DNA from: Stenotrophomonas sp. UBA7346
GTDB taxonomy: Bacteria > Pseudomonadota > Gammaproteobacteria > Xanthomonadales > Xanthomonadaceae
NCBI GenBank assembly: GCA_002471015.1
Contig: DKPB01000017.1
Coordinates: forward strand, 1-40,766
Direction of reading: 5' to 3'
DNA length: 40,766 nucleotides
The position numbers and the translations under genes are program-made. This document shows positions 1 to 7,755 of the stretch, piece after piece. The notes under the pieces are model-generated. The model was not told where the DNA came from. It saw only the letters and a list, made by a program, of their open reading frames with translations, and did not search any database. The stretch's first letter is position 1, and the number at the start of each line of letters is the position of its first letter.

Positions 1-2028
1 CGCGGCCACACCACCCGCCCCGGCCTGGGCGCGGGCAACGTCGATGGCGGCCGCCAGCGCCGCATCGGCGCGCAGCCAGGCCGCCCTGCCGGGCAGTGCG
101 AAGAAGTCCGCCAATGCCCGCACCACCGCGTCCACCCCTTGGTGCAGCGCTGTTGATGCCGGTTCGTGGGCAACATCCTGGCGCAGGTGGATCAGCGCAC
201 GGCCGGTCTCGTTGACTGCCAATGCCCAGGCCAGCTGCTCACGTGATTCCTCGCTGCCCGGCGCGGTGTGCGCCACGATCTGATGCAGCAGGTCACTATT
301 GCTGCTTTCAAAACGATGCTGCAGGCCACGCAGCGGCGCCAGCGCCGCCAAACCCACCTGCGCACGCAGGCCCGCCATCTGCCGCCGCCGCAACCAGGCC
401 GTGCCTACCAGCGGCGGCATCAGCGCGAAGCTCAGCACCGCCGCACCCATCGCGATCATGTGCGAGGTGCCTTCGTTGAAGAAGCGCGTCGGGTCGAAAC
501 TATGCACGCTGGTAATGGCCAGGATGTTCACCAGGCCCATGGTGTAACCCAGCCCGAACACCGACAGCTTCGGCCGGCTGACCATATAGGGCCCCACCAG
601 AAAGAACGGCAGCAGACCGGCGACCAGCAGCGTATAGCCCTCCATCCGCGTCAACACGGTGAAGTTGCAAACATAGGCCGCCAGCAAGCCGACCAGATAG
701 CCCCAGCCCACCTTGCCAGTCATCCGCGCGGCATTGGGCACGGTTGCGAACAGCCCGGAGAAGATCGTCGCCAGCAGCATCACGTTGATCGCCATGGCCC
801 AGCCGCTGGCCGCCCACAGCGCGCCCAGCAACAACATGGTGATCGCGGTACGGGCAAATGCCACGGCCGCACCAAGGTAGTCGTTGCCGCGGACGAAGTG
901 CGCACGCGCATCGTCCTCGGTGGGCGCCACCTGCGCGGTCAGCTGACGCCGCGCGTGCACGTATTGCTCCAGCTCCTTCACGAAACGGCGCAGCAGCTGC
1001 GTACCGACATCGAAATCCTCAATCTGCGCCGCCCCCTGCAAGCCGCCGCGCAGCCCGGCCGCACGCGACGCGAGCTGTCGGCGTACTTCATGGATGCGCT
1101 CAGCCAACTGCGCCGGGTCCTGCTCACTGCCCTGCAGGGCTAGGCCCAGGGGCTGGTACAGCTGCTGCAGGGCCTGCCCTGCCGCGGGCGCAGGCTGGCG
1201 CAGCAAACGGTTGATCAGATGATGCAGGGGCTGGAAGCTGGTCGAAGCCGCCATGAAGCGCTGGTTGAAGCGCTGCAGGTGCGCGCTGCGGGCCCGCGCC
1301 TCCGGGTCTTCGAAGATCACAGAGCTGCGCAGGTCTTCCAGTGTCACCGCATCGCGCACTACGCGCAGGTGGGCCTGCTCCATCTGCTCACGCGGCATCT
1401 GGCCCAGCAGCGCGCCGCGCATGAAACCGAGGAAGTTTTCATATTGGCTGGTAACCGCCGCGCGCAGGGTGTCGCGCAGCCGCACCGGGAAGATCGTGTC
1501 GCTGATCACCGCGGTCACCAGCAGCCCCAGCAGCACCTCACTGATACGCGCCACCGCCGAGTCGAATACCTGTCCAGGATGGGTGGCGATCACCGGCAAG
1601 GCGATGATCGCGGCGGTGTAGCCAGCCAGCACGAAGGCATAGGACTTGAAGTTGCGATGCAGGGTGGCCCCTGCAGTGCAGCCGGCAATCCACAACGCCA
1701 TCAGTATCAGGAAGGGCTCGCGCTGTTGCGGGAACAGCGCCACGATCAACAACGCCGCCGCCGCGCCCACCAAGGTGCCCAGTACGCGGTAGAAGCCCTT
1801 GGCCAACACCATGCCGCTCTGCCGGTGCATGACGATGACCGTGGTCATCATCGCCGTGCCGGGTTGCGGCAGCTGCAGGCGCATCGCCAGCCAGCCCGTC
1901 AGGAAGAAGGCCACGGTGGTACGCAGCACGAACAGCCAGGTATCGGCCTCGCCTTTCAGGAAGACGCGCATTCCCGCGTACCAGGGCGTGGCTGTCGGCG
2001 TGCTCACCGATGATGGGATGGCGGACAT
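1..2028 (-). CDS. FUSC-family inner-membrane efflux protein (truncated by window edge)
   Basis: The frame reads open for 676 codons from an ATG at 2028 to the first base of the window, so the C-terminus is missing. The translation has two hydrophobic blocks, about residues 30-195 and 390-545, separated and followed by soluble Arg/Glu/Gln-rich stretches. This duplicated membrane/cytosolic layout is that of FUSC (fusaric acid resistance, AaeB/YccS-like) proteins, which export aromatic acids or other small toxic compounds. The start lies 7 bases after the stop of the marR gene, so the two are almost certainly one operon under the regulator's control. The substrate cannot be told from the sequence. 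No strong ribosome binding site precedes the ATG, which suggests translational coupling to marR. Confidence 0.85.
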   Translation of the reverse strand, partial: MSAIPSSVSTPTATPWYAGMRVFLKGEADTWLFVLRTTVAFFLTGWLAMRLQLPQPGTAMMTTVIVMHRQSGMVLAKGFYRVLGTLVGAAAALLIVALFPQQREPFLILMALWIAGCTAGATLHRNFKSYAFVLAGYTAAIIALPVIATHPGQVFDSAVARISEVLLGLLVTAVISDTIFPVRLRDTLRAAVTSQYENFLGFMRGALLGQMPREQMEQAHLRVVRDAVTLEDLRSSVIFEDPEARARSAHLQRFNQRFMAASTSFQPLHHLINRLLRQPAPAAGQALQQLYQPLGLALQGSEQDPAQLAERIHEVRRQLASRAAGLRGGLQGAAQIEDFDVGTQLLRRFVKELEQYVHARRQLTAQVAPTEDDARAHFVRGNDYLGAAVAFARTAITMLLLGALWAASGWAMAINVMLLATIFSGLFATVPNAARMTGKVGWGYLVGLLAAYVCNFTVLTRMEGYTLLVAGLLPFFLVGPYMVSRPKLSVFGLGYTMGLVNILAITSVHSFDPTRFFNEGTSHMIAMGAAVLSFALMPPLVGTAWLRRRQMAGLRAQVGLAALAPLRGLQHRFESSNSDLLHQIVAHTAPGSEESREQLAWALAVNETGRALIHLRQDVAHEPASTALHQGVDAVVRALADFFALPGRAAWLRADAALAAAIDVARAQAGAGGVAA

Positions 2029-2035
2029 GCGGGAC

Positions 2036-2530
2036 TCAGTTCGCCTCGATGCCATCGAGCATCTTCTTGAGAAGCCGCTCAAGCTGGTGCTGCTCCTGCC
2101 CATCCAGCCCCTGCACCTGCATGACCAGCAGTTCCGCCATCTTGGGTAGCAACCGCTGGATGCAGGCCAGGCCATCGGCGGTCAGGTGCAGGCCCAGCTT
2201 GCGCCGATCATGGGCGTCCGGAATGCGCTCCAGCAGGCCCTTGTTGCACAGCTGGTCGGTCAGCCGGGTGATGTTGGCCGACTTCTCGGTTGCCGCTTCG
2301 GCCAGTTCCGACGGGGTCAGCGGATGATCCGGCGTGCCGTACAACATCATCAGGATGTTGTACTCGGCGTGGCTGAGCTCGAACTCGCGCAACACCGCAT
2401 TGGCGCGGTCATGGACCGTCTTGTAGATCCCTTTGACCAGGCGCACCAGCACCGCGGGCTCGCGCGGAAATCCCGGCCAGCGGGCGCAGGTGGCATCAAT
2501 CCGGGTTTCTGTCGCGTCGAAGCTGCTCAT
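2036..2530 (-). CDS. MarR-family transcriptional regulator
   Basis: A 164-residue protein with a winged helix-turn-helix at about residues 50-125. The wing carries the typical DAHDRRKLGLHLT segment (the DxRR motif of MarR proteins), and amphipathic helices at both ends fit the dimer interface. MarR proteins usually repress a neighbouring efflux gene and release DNA when they bind a phenolic or other small ligand. Here the next gene downstream, 7 bases away, encodes a FUSC efflux protein, so autorepression of a marR-fusC operon is the natural reading. A palindrome 36 bases upstream of the start is a good operator candidate. The ligand is unknown. Confidence 0.9.
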   Translation of the reverse strand: MSSFDATETRIDATCARWPGFPREPAVLVRLVKGIYKTVHDRANAVLREFELSHAEYNILMMLYGTPDHPLTPSELAEAATEKSANITRLTDQLCNKGLLERIPDAHDRRKLGLHLTADGLACIQRLLPKMAELLVMQVQGLDGQEQHQLERLLKKMLDGIEAN

Positions 2531-2565
2531 GGCCTATCCGGCTCATCCAGGGATGAGGCAGATAA

Positions 2566-2577
2566 TACACATGTGTA
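2566..2577. promoter_or_regulatory. Candidate MarR operator palindrome
   Basis: A perfect 12-bp palindrome, TACACATGTGTA, lies in an AT-rich stretch (2561-2600) that stands out in this GC-rich region, 36 bp upstream of the marR start. Its size and position fit a MarR dimer site overlapping the marR-fusC promoter. The hexamers TATATT and TATTAT on the minus strand flank it and could be -10 elements, but no good -35 partner was found. Confidence 0.5.
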
Positions 2578-2620
2578 ATATAAACTTATAAAACAGTTTC
2601 GGGGTTACAGCGTTCTACGT

Positions 2621-3736
2621 TCAGCGTGGCGCCACATAGCCGCCACGCACCCCGCGCGGTGACAGCACCAGTTGCCACAGCTGCGAGTGGCGGGTGCGGA
2701 AAGTGGCCATGGAGCCCGCCAGGTAGAAACGCCACATGCGCCGGAAGCGCTCGTCGTAGCGTGCATCCAGCTGATCCCATGCCGCCTCCACGTTCTCGCG
2801 CCACGCCAGCAGGGTGCGGTCGTAGTCGGTACCGAAGTTGTGCCAATCCTCCAGCACGAACAGCCCTTCCATGGCCTGGGTGATCTGCGCAGCCGACGGC
2901 AGCATGGAGTTGGGAAAGATGTACCTTGCGATCCACGGATCGGTGCGATCACGGCTGATATTGGTGCCGATGCTGTGCAGCAGGAACAGGCCCTGTTCGG
3001 CCAGACAGCGCCGGGCCACCTCGAAGTAGGTGCGGTAGTTCTTGACCCCGACATGCTCGAACATGCCCACCGACAGAATGGCGTCGAACGGTTCATCCAG
3101 CTCGCGGTAGTCCTGCAGGCGGATCTCCACCGGCAGCCCGGCGCACAGTTCGCGCGCGAACTCCGCCTGCTCCTGCGAGATGGTTACTCCCACCCCTTGC
3201 ACGCCGTAGCGCTCGGCGGCGAACTTCAGCGCCTCGCCCCAGCCGCAACCGATATCGAGCACACGCATGCCAGGCTGCAGGCCCAGCTTGCGGCAGATCA
3301 GGTCCAGCTTGGCTTCCTGCGCGTCGTCCAGATTGCCGGCGTCGCGCCAGTAACCACAGCTGTACACCAGGCGCTTGCCGAGCATGGCCCGGTAAAGATC
3401 GTTGCCAAGGTCATAGTGGCGCTTGCCGACCTCGTAGCTGCCCTGCCCGCTCTGCAGGTTGAACAGCTTGGCCTTGAGTGCATCCCAGACCTCGCCACCG
3501 CCATGCACGCGCTCGTCCAGGCGTGCGTCGAGCAGATGGGTGAGCAGGCCATCCAGCGAATGCGCCTGCCACCAGCCCTCCATGTAACTCTCGCCCAGAC
3601 CGAGCGAGCCGTCGGCCAGCACCCGCGCATGGAAACGCGGGTCAAGGATGTCGATGTCCTGCGGCTGGTCACCCCCGGGGGTGATGCCGGCCTCCTGCAA
3701 CAGCGCTTCGACACGTCGTTGCAATCCTGCATCCAT
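2621..3736 (-). CDS. cfa: Cyclopropane-fatty-acyl-phospholipid synthase
   Basis: A 371-residue SAM-dependent methyltransferase that adds a methylene bridge across the double bond of unsaturated phospholipid acyl chains, toughening membranes against acid and stationary-phase stress. The SAM-binding loop VLDIGCGWG is at residues 159-167. The CFA-family segments HYDLGNDLY (107-115), YSCGYW (125-130) and GMFEHVG (224-230) are all present. The chosen start has an excellent GGAGG six bases upstream; the frame stays open further upstream but would then overlap the lipoprotein gene. The gene follows the lipoprotein gene by 16 bp, so co-transcription is likely. Length is slightly under the E. coli enzyme (about 380 residues). 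Confidence 0.93.
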   Translation of the reverse strand: MDAGLQRRVEALLQEAGITPGGDQPQDIDILDPRFHARVLADGSLGLGESYMEGWWQAHSLDGLLTHLLDARLDERVHGGGEVWDALKAKLFNLQSGQGSYEVGKRHYDLGNDLYRAMLGKRLVYSCGYWRDAGNLDDAQEAKLDLICRKLGLQPGMRVLDIGCGWGEALKFAAERYGVQGVGVTISQEQAEFARELCAGLPVEIRLQDYRELDEPFDAILSVGMFEHVGVKNYRTYFEVARRCLAEQGLFLLHSIGTNISRDRTDPWIARYIFPNSMLPSAAQITQAMEGLFVLEDWHNFGTDYDRTLLAWRENVEAAWDQLDARYDERFRRMWRFYLAGSMATFRTRHSQLWQLVLSPRGVRGGYVAPR

Positions 3737-3752
3737 CGCTGGCCTCCATGGT

Positions 3753-4586
3753 TTACGGGTGTGCGAACAATCCCTGGTAATCAGCAGCCACATGCGGCAG
3801 CAGCACCGCCGCCGGTACATCCACCGTCTGCGTGCCGTCCGAATACGGCCCCACCTGGTAAGGCGCGAACACGAAACGCAGCCCGCTGATCTTGCCTGCC
3901 GCGTCCAGCACCGGCTGGAACTGGCTGAAGTTGGTCGGGTCCGGCGCGGTGCCTTCGTCAATCATCTTGGACAGATTGCGCACCTGAGCCTGCTGTTCCT
4001 CCGGCGACAGGTCCTCGCCCTGGGCACGCACGGTGGCCTGCTCCAGCAGCTTGTCCTCGGCATAGTCGCTCAGCGCCTGCCAACCCTTGGCCGAGCTCAT
4101 CAGATCCTCGGCCTTGAGCAGGCGCTGCTGCTCCGGCAACCAGACAAAGCGGGCGACCAGCGGCTGACCGTGGGCGCCACCGGTATAGCTGCTGCCATCG
4201 GCCGATACCGCAACCACGGCCGGGGTGTCGGCCAGCATGTCGTAGGCCAGGGACAGTTCGTAGGGGGCCGTCGGCTTGTCGTTGCCGAGCTCGCTTACGG
4301 CCTTCAGCAGTTCGGCCTTGGCGTGCTCCGAATAGCTGGCCAGCTCACTGGCCAGGCCCGGGTATTTGGACGCAGCCGGCGGATAGCTGATGCCAATGAT
4401 GTAGCTGGGGGTGTTTTCGATGACGTCCTTCAATTCCACGGCAGTTGGGGCAGCCGTCGTCGTGGCCGGCGCTTCCACCCCAGCTTGCGGCGGCGTCACC
4501 GGCGCAGCCTGCTGCTCCTGCTTGCATCCTGCCAACGCCGCCAGCAATACCGCCGTGGCCAACGATCCCTGTGCAAACCTGTTCAT
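3753..4586 (-). CDS. DUF3298/DUF4163-type lipoprotein (RsiV-like C-terminal domain)
   Basis: A 277-residue lipoprotein. The N-terminus is a lipoprotein signal with a lipobox at L18-A19-G20-C21, followed by a Lys/Gln/Pro/Ala/Thr-rich linker. The rest resembles the periplasmic DUF4163-DUF3298 pair also found in RsiV: the region SYTGGAHGQP, the LEDLM-like segment, and the C-terminal YQVGPYSDGTQTVDVP, which is very characteristic of DUF3298. Family members are envelope proteins; RsiV binds lysozyme, but no such role can be claimed here. A GAGGA sits upstream of the ATG. The gene lies between a small GNAT gene and cfa on the same strand. Confidence 0.82.
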   Translation of the reverse strand: MNRFAQGSLATAVLLAALAGCKQEQQAAPVTPPQAGVEAPATTTAAPTAVELKDVIENTPSYIIGISYPPAASKYPGLASELASYSEHAKAELLKAVSELGNDKPTAPYELSLAYDMLADTPAVVAVSADGSSYTGGAHGQPLVARFVWLPEQQRLLKAEDLMSSAKGWQALSDYAEDKLLEQATVRAQGEDLSPEEQQAQVRNLSKMIDEGTAPDPTNFSQFQPVLDAAGKISGLRFVFAPYQVGPYSDGTQTVDVPAAVLLPHVAADYQGLFAHP

Positions 4587-4644
4587 GCCCTGTCATTCCT
4601 CGAAAGATCCGGCCGCCCGACTGGGCATGGCCATGTCAGTGGGA

Positions 4645-4938
4645 TTATCCCAGCAGGTCCGTGTATTCGCCATGACGTTGCAGGAAGGCCGCGGCATAGC
4701 TGCAGGCCGGTAGTACCTTCCAGCCTGCAGCGCGCGCGTGGTCCAGCGCGAAGCGGGTGATCTGCCCGGCCACACCGCGTCCGCCGATGGCCTGTGGCAC
4801 GCCGGTATGGGTGATGACCATCACGCCGTCCTGCAGTTCGTAGTCCAGCACCGCCAAGTGTCCGTCAACGCGCATCTCGAAACGATGGGCGGCGGCATTG
4901 TGGTGGATCGGGGGCGTATTGGTATCGGCGGCAGACAT
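4645..4938 (-). CDS. Small GNAT-family N-acetyltransferase (YidJ/COG2388-like)
   Basis: A 97-residue protein matching the minimal GNAT proteins of the COG2388 group. It shows the acetyl-CoA-binding loop region (PQAIGGRGVAGQIT) followed by the helix FALDHARAAGWKVLPACSY, then AAFLQRHGEY, which is the family's usual C-terminal signature. The ATG at 4938 is preferred because GGAG lies five bases upstream; an upstream in-frame ATG at 4962 has no such site. The acceptor substrate of these small GNATs is generally unknown. It is transcribed away from the small gene at 5133. Confidence 0.85.
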   Translation of the reverse strand: MSAADTNTPPIHHNAAAHRFEMRVDGHLAVLDYELQDGVMVITHTGVPQAIGGRGVAGQITRFALDHARAAGWKVLPACSYAAAFLQRHGEYTDLLG

Positions 4939-5016
4939 GAACGCTCCAGGGCGAAGGGGCAAGCCCGGTTGATGAGGAAGATGTGATGACGCTGCCCGGC
5001 CACCCGTGCGCCGCAG

Positions 5017-5080
5017 TGCGTCACATTTCGACCTTACCCCCGCCGGTGGATCGGAATCAAACCCGGAACTGCGTCATATT
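5017..5080 (+). repeat. Direct repeat TGCGTCAYATT upstream of the sigma-54 promoter
   Basis: Two 11-base direct repeats, TGCGTCACATT (5017-5027) and TGCGTCATATT (5070-5080), are spaced exactly 53 bp start to start, about five helical turns. The second copy ends at the edge of the candidate sigma-54 promoter. They could be activator-binding sites, or a half-site pair for another regulator of the divergent GNAT and small-protein genes. Confidence 0.4.
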
Positions 5081-5082
5081 TT

Positions 5083-5099
5083 CTGGCATGGCCCTTGCT
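5083..5099 (+). promoter_or_regulatory. Candidate sigma-54 (RpoN) promoter
   Basis: The sequence CTGGCATGGCCCTTGCT matches the -24/-12 consensus YTGGCACGNNNNTTGCW with a single change (C to T). The invariant GG (5085-5086) and GC (5097-5098) are separated by exactly 10 bases. Transcription would start near 5110, giving a leader of about 23 bases that contains AAAGGA (5118-5123) before the ATG at 5133. The geometry from promoter to ribosome site to start is coherent. Confidence 0.6.
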
Positions 5100-5132
5100 T
5101 TGTCCCCTGTAAGCGACAAAGGAACGCGAGCC

Positions 5133-5291
5133 ATGACCTACCTGGACCACCCCATCCCAACCGACGACCACGACGCCACCCTTCTGGAAGGCCTGTTCCA
5201 GCTGAGCGTGTCGGGCGAAACCAGCAACTGGCAGTTCGAGAAGATCGAAAGCGAAGTCTATTCGCGTCTGCTGGCGGCCTACGCCGCCTGA
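5133..5291 (+). CDS. Unrecognised 52-residue protein, probably RpoN-dependent
   Basis: I do not recognise this protein. It has 52 residues and begins MTYLDHPIPTDDHDATLLEG. It is soluble, acidic, has no cysteine, and is predicted mostly helical in the second half (ETSNWQFEKIESEVYSRLLAAYAA). AAAGGA sits nine bases upstream of the ATG, and codon third positions are GC-rich as in neighbouring genes, so it is likely translated. A near-consensus sigma-54 promoter ends 34 bases upstream of the start codon. It stands alone, divergent from the GNAT gene and convergent with the rhomboid gene. Small RpoN-controlled proteins are often linked to nitrogen, motility or stress responses, but no function is assigned here. 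Confidence 0.7.
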   Translation: MTYLDHPIPTDDHDATLLEGLFQLSVSGETSNWQFEKIESEVYSRLLAAYAA

Positions 5292-5348
5292 GTTGACGCC
5301 CCCGGTCCAGCAGCGGCGGCTGCCAGCCGCTGCGGCAAGCCGGAGTGG

Positions 5349-5371
5349 CCGTGGCGCACCCGGCGCCACGG
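5349..5371. terminator. Hairpin between convergent genes
   Basis: CCGTGGCGC and GCGCCACGG form a perfect 9-bp stem with loop ACCCG, between the stops of the small gene (5291) and the rhomboid gene (5382). It lacks a U-tract on either strand, so it may be a weak bidirectional terminator or an mRNA 3' end stabiliser. Confidence 0.4.
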
Positions 5372-5381
5372 CGGGGCCGCC

Positions 5382-6002
5382 TCAGCGGCCGAAGCTGGGA
5401 TTCATCAGGGCCTGCAGGAAGTGCTGCAGCAAACCCGGCTCCATCAGCAACATGAACATCACCCCGTAGGCGGCACCGGCCAGGTGCGCGCTGTGGTTGA
5501 CGTTGTCACCGCCCTTCTTGTCCATCCAGATGCTGTAGCCAACATAGAAGACGGCATAGAGGATGGCCGGGGCCGGGATGAAGAACACGAAGATCAACGA
5601 CCACGGCGACACCAGGATGAAGGCGAACAGCACCGCCGACACCGCGCCCGACGCCCCCAGGCTCAGGTAGTTGGGGTTCTTCTGGTTCTTCAGGTAGCTG
5701 GGCAGGATCGACACCACCAGCGCCGACAGATAGAACAGCAGGTACACCCACCAGTGACCGGTGATGCTGGTCATCAGCTTCTCCACCAGCCGGCCGAAGA
5801 AGAACAGGGTGATCATGTTGAACAGCAGGTGCGGGAAGTCGGCGTGGATGAAGCCGTAGGTCACCAGCCGGTCGTACTGCTTGTGGCGATCAACCGCTGG
5901 CGGCCACAGCACCAGCCGGTCCGCCAGCTTGCGGTCCTTGAAGGCCAGCCACGACACCAGCGCGGTGACGCCGATCAGAACAAACGTAATCATTCCCTGC
6001 AT
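5382..6002 (-). CDS. Rhomboid-family intramembrane serine protease
   Basis: A 206-residue polytopic membrane protein. The catalytic serine is S118 in GASGA and the catalytic histidine is H173 in AHLAGAAYG. The HLLFN motif (H58, N62) that lines the oxyanion region in GlpG is also intact, so this should be an active protease cutting transmembrane helices of unidentified substrates. About six hydrophobic segments are visible. It starts 2 bp after the stop of the POT transporter gene on the same strand, so the pair is likely co-transcribed. A downstream in-frame ATG at 5993 is an alternative start. Confidence 0.9.
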   Translation of the reverse strand: MQGMITFVLIGVTALVSWLAFKDRKLADRLVLWPPAVDRHKQYDRLVTYGFIHADFPHLLFNMITLFFFGRLVEKLMTSITGHWWVYLLFYLSALVVSILPSYLKNQKNPNYLSLGASGAVSAVLFAFILVSPWSLIFVFFIPAPAILYAVFYVGYSIWMDKKGGDNVNHSAHLAGAAYGVMFMLLMEPGLLQHFLQALMNPSFGR

Positions 6003-6004
6003 GC

Positions 6005-7579
6005 TCAGGCTGCCCGGTAGTTGTCGACGACTTTATATCGCCGCGCATACATACCGAAAGCCAGTGCCGCCAACAAGGCGAACCCGGCAAAGAAGAACAT
6101 CTGGAAGGCGGTGACGCTCAGCCCGGTGGTGGCGATGCTGCCGGTCACCGCGTCGTTGCGCACCGCGAAGTTGGCCAGCAACACCCACAGGTTGCCAATG
6201 GTCGTGGTCAGGTTCCAGAAGCTCATCACCACGCCCTTCATCGACTGCGGTGCCTGGCTGTAGGCAAACTCAAGGCCCGTCGCCGACACCAGTACCTCAC
6301 CCAGGGTGAGCAGCGCATAGGGCAGTACCTGCCAGACGATGGACATCGGCTCGCCACCGTCCATCACCACCTGGATGCCGCCAATCACGATCCAGGCCAG
6401 GCCGCTGAACGCAATGCCGGCGGTCATGCGCCGCAGCGCGGTGGGTTCCCACCCCATCCTGGCCAGCAGCGGATACAGCACCAGGTTGTTGAACGGGATA
6501 AGGATCATCACCAGCGCCGGGTTGAGCGCCTGCATCTGCGAAGCGACGAACCAGGCCGGCTTGGTCATTTCCTCACCCTGGATCACCCAGGTGGAGGCCT
6601 TCTGGTCGAACAGCGAATGGAAAGGGGTGACCAGGGCAAAGATCACCAGCACCCGCAGCACGCTACGCACGCCATTGACGGCGGCATCCGGGTGCACGCC
6701 ACGGGCGCGCTCCAGCTGCAGCCAGGCACCGCCGCCGACACCGGCAATCATCACCACCAGCGCGATACAGGCGGCGATCACGAAGCCAAGCACCGGCGTC
6801 ATCGCCAGCGACACTACTGCTGCCAGCAGGCCCAGCCCGGCCAGCACCAGACCCGGACGGCCCTGCCCATCCCTGCGCGCGAACAACGCGGTACGGATCA
6901 CCTTGCCGAACGAGTCCGGGTCTTCGGCCATCTGCGGCTTCACCAGCACGTACTTCTTGCGGCCCAGCCAGAACACGAAGGTGGCAATGAACATCAGCAG
7001 GCCGGGGATACCGAACGCCACCGACGGGCCGTAGTTCTTCAGGAACAGCGGCATGGTCAGCGAGGCGAACAGCGAGCCGAAATTGATGATCCAGTAGAAG
7101 GCATCGAACACCTTCTTGGCCAGGTGCTTGTTGCTCTGGTCGAACTGGTCGCCAACAAAGGACGCGACCAGTGGTTTGATGCCACCGGCACCAAAGGCGA
7201 TCAGGCCAAGGCCGGCAAAGAAACCCATGCGGTTGTGTTCAAACACCGCCAGGAAAGCATGCCCAAGGCAGTAAACCAGGCTGAACCACAGAATGGTGTT
7301 GTACTTGCCGAAGAAGCGATCCGCGATCCAGCCACCCAGCAACGGGAAGAAGTACACACCGATCATGAAGGTGTGCATCAGGTCCTTGGCCGCCAATGCC
7401 CGCTCACCCGAATCCAGGATGTGCTGCAGCAGGGTCGAGGTGATCAGGAACTGCACCAGGATGTTGCGCATCCCGTAGAAGCTGAACCGCTCACAGCCCT
7501 CGTTGCCGATGATGTAGGGGATCTGGCGGGGCATCCGCCCCTTGGGCGCGGGCGTGGCTGCTACATGGCTGGTCGTCAT
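6005..7579 (-). CDS. Proton-dependent peptide transporter, POT/PTR2 family (MFS)
   Basis: A 524-residue transporter with about 12-14 hydrophobic helices. The POT signature ExxERF is present as E27-G-C-E30-R31-F32 (in NEGCERFSFYGMRN), the proton-coupling motif of helix 1. The PTR2 stretch FSLVYCLGHAFLAVF and the later GGIKPLVASFVGDQF (family motif GIKPxVxxFxADQF-like) confirm it. These proteins import di- and tripeptides with protons across the inner membrane. The N-terminus is a cytosolic tail of about 20 residues. The rhomboid gene follows immediately. Confidence 0.93.
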   Translation of the reverse strand: MTTSHVAATPAPKGRMPRQIPYIIGNEGCERFSFYGMRNILVQFLITSTLLQHILDSGERALAAKDLMHTFMIGVYFFPLLGGWIADRFFGKYNTILWFSLVYCLGHAFLAVFEHNRMGFFAGLGLIAFGAGGIKPLVASFVGDQFDQSNKHLAKKVFDAFYWIINFGSLFASLTMPLFLKNYGPSVAFGIPGLLMFIATFVFWLGRKKYVLVKPQMAEDPDSFGKVIRTALFARRDGQGRPGLVLAGLGLLAAVVSLAMTPVLGFVIAACIALVVMIAGVGGGAWLQLERARGVHPDAAVNGVRSVLRVLVIFALVTPFHSLFDQKASTWVIQGEEMTKPAWFVASQMQALNPALVMILIPFNNLVLYPLLARMGWEPTALRRMTAGIAFSGLAWIVIGGIQVVMDGGEPMSIVWQVLPYALLTLGEVLVSATGLEFAYSQAPQSMKGVVMSFWNLTTTIGNLWVLLANFAVRNDAVTGSIATTGLSVTAFQMFFFAGFALLAALAFGMYARRYKVVDNYRAA

Positions 7580-7755
7580 CTGCGGGCGATCCGAAAATAC
7601 AAAGGTTGCAAGCGTAACCCATCATGTCGGCTTCACGGCAGCACATTGGCCAGAAAAACCTTACACATCAACGAGAGATAACCTGAGCCAAGCACGTCCA
7701 CGAATCTTAGACAGTTCTCGGAATAGGATTAACCGAATTCTTATGGGCCGTGGCG

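Noticed and set aside
268..2013. Plus-strand frames over the first 2 kb
   Set aside because: Minus-strand reading gives an uninterrupted FUSC protein with two membrane blocks, which explains the region fully.
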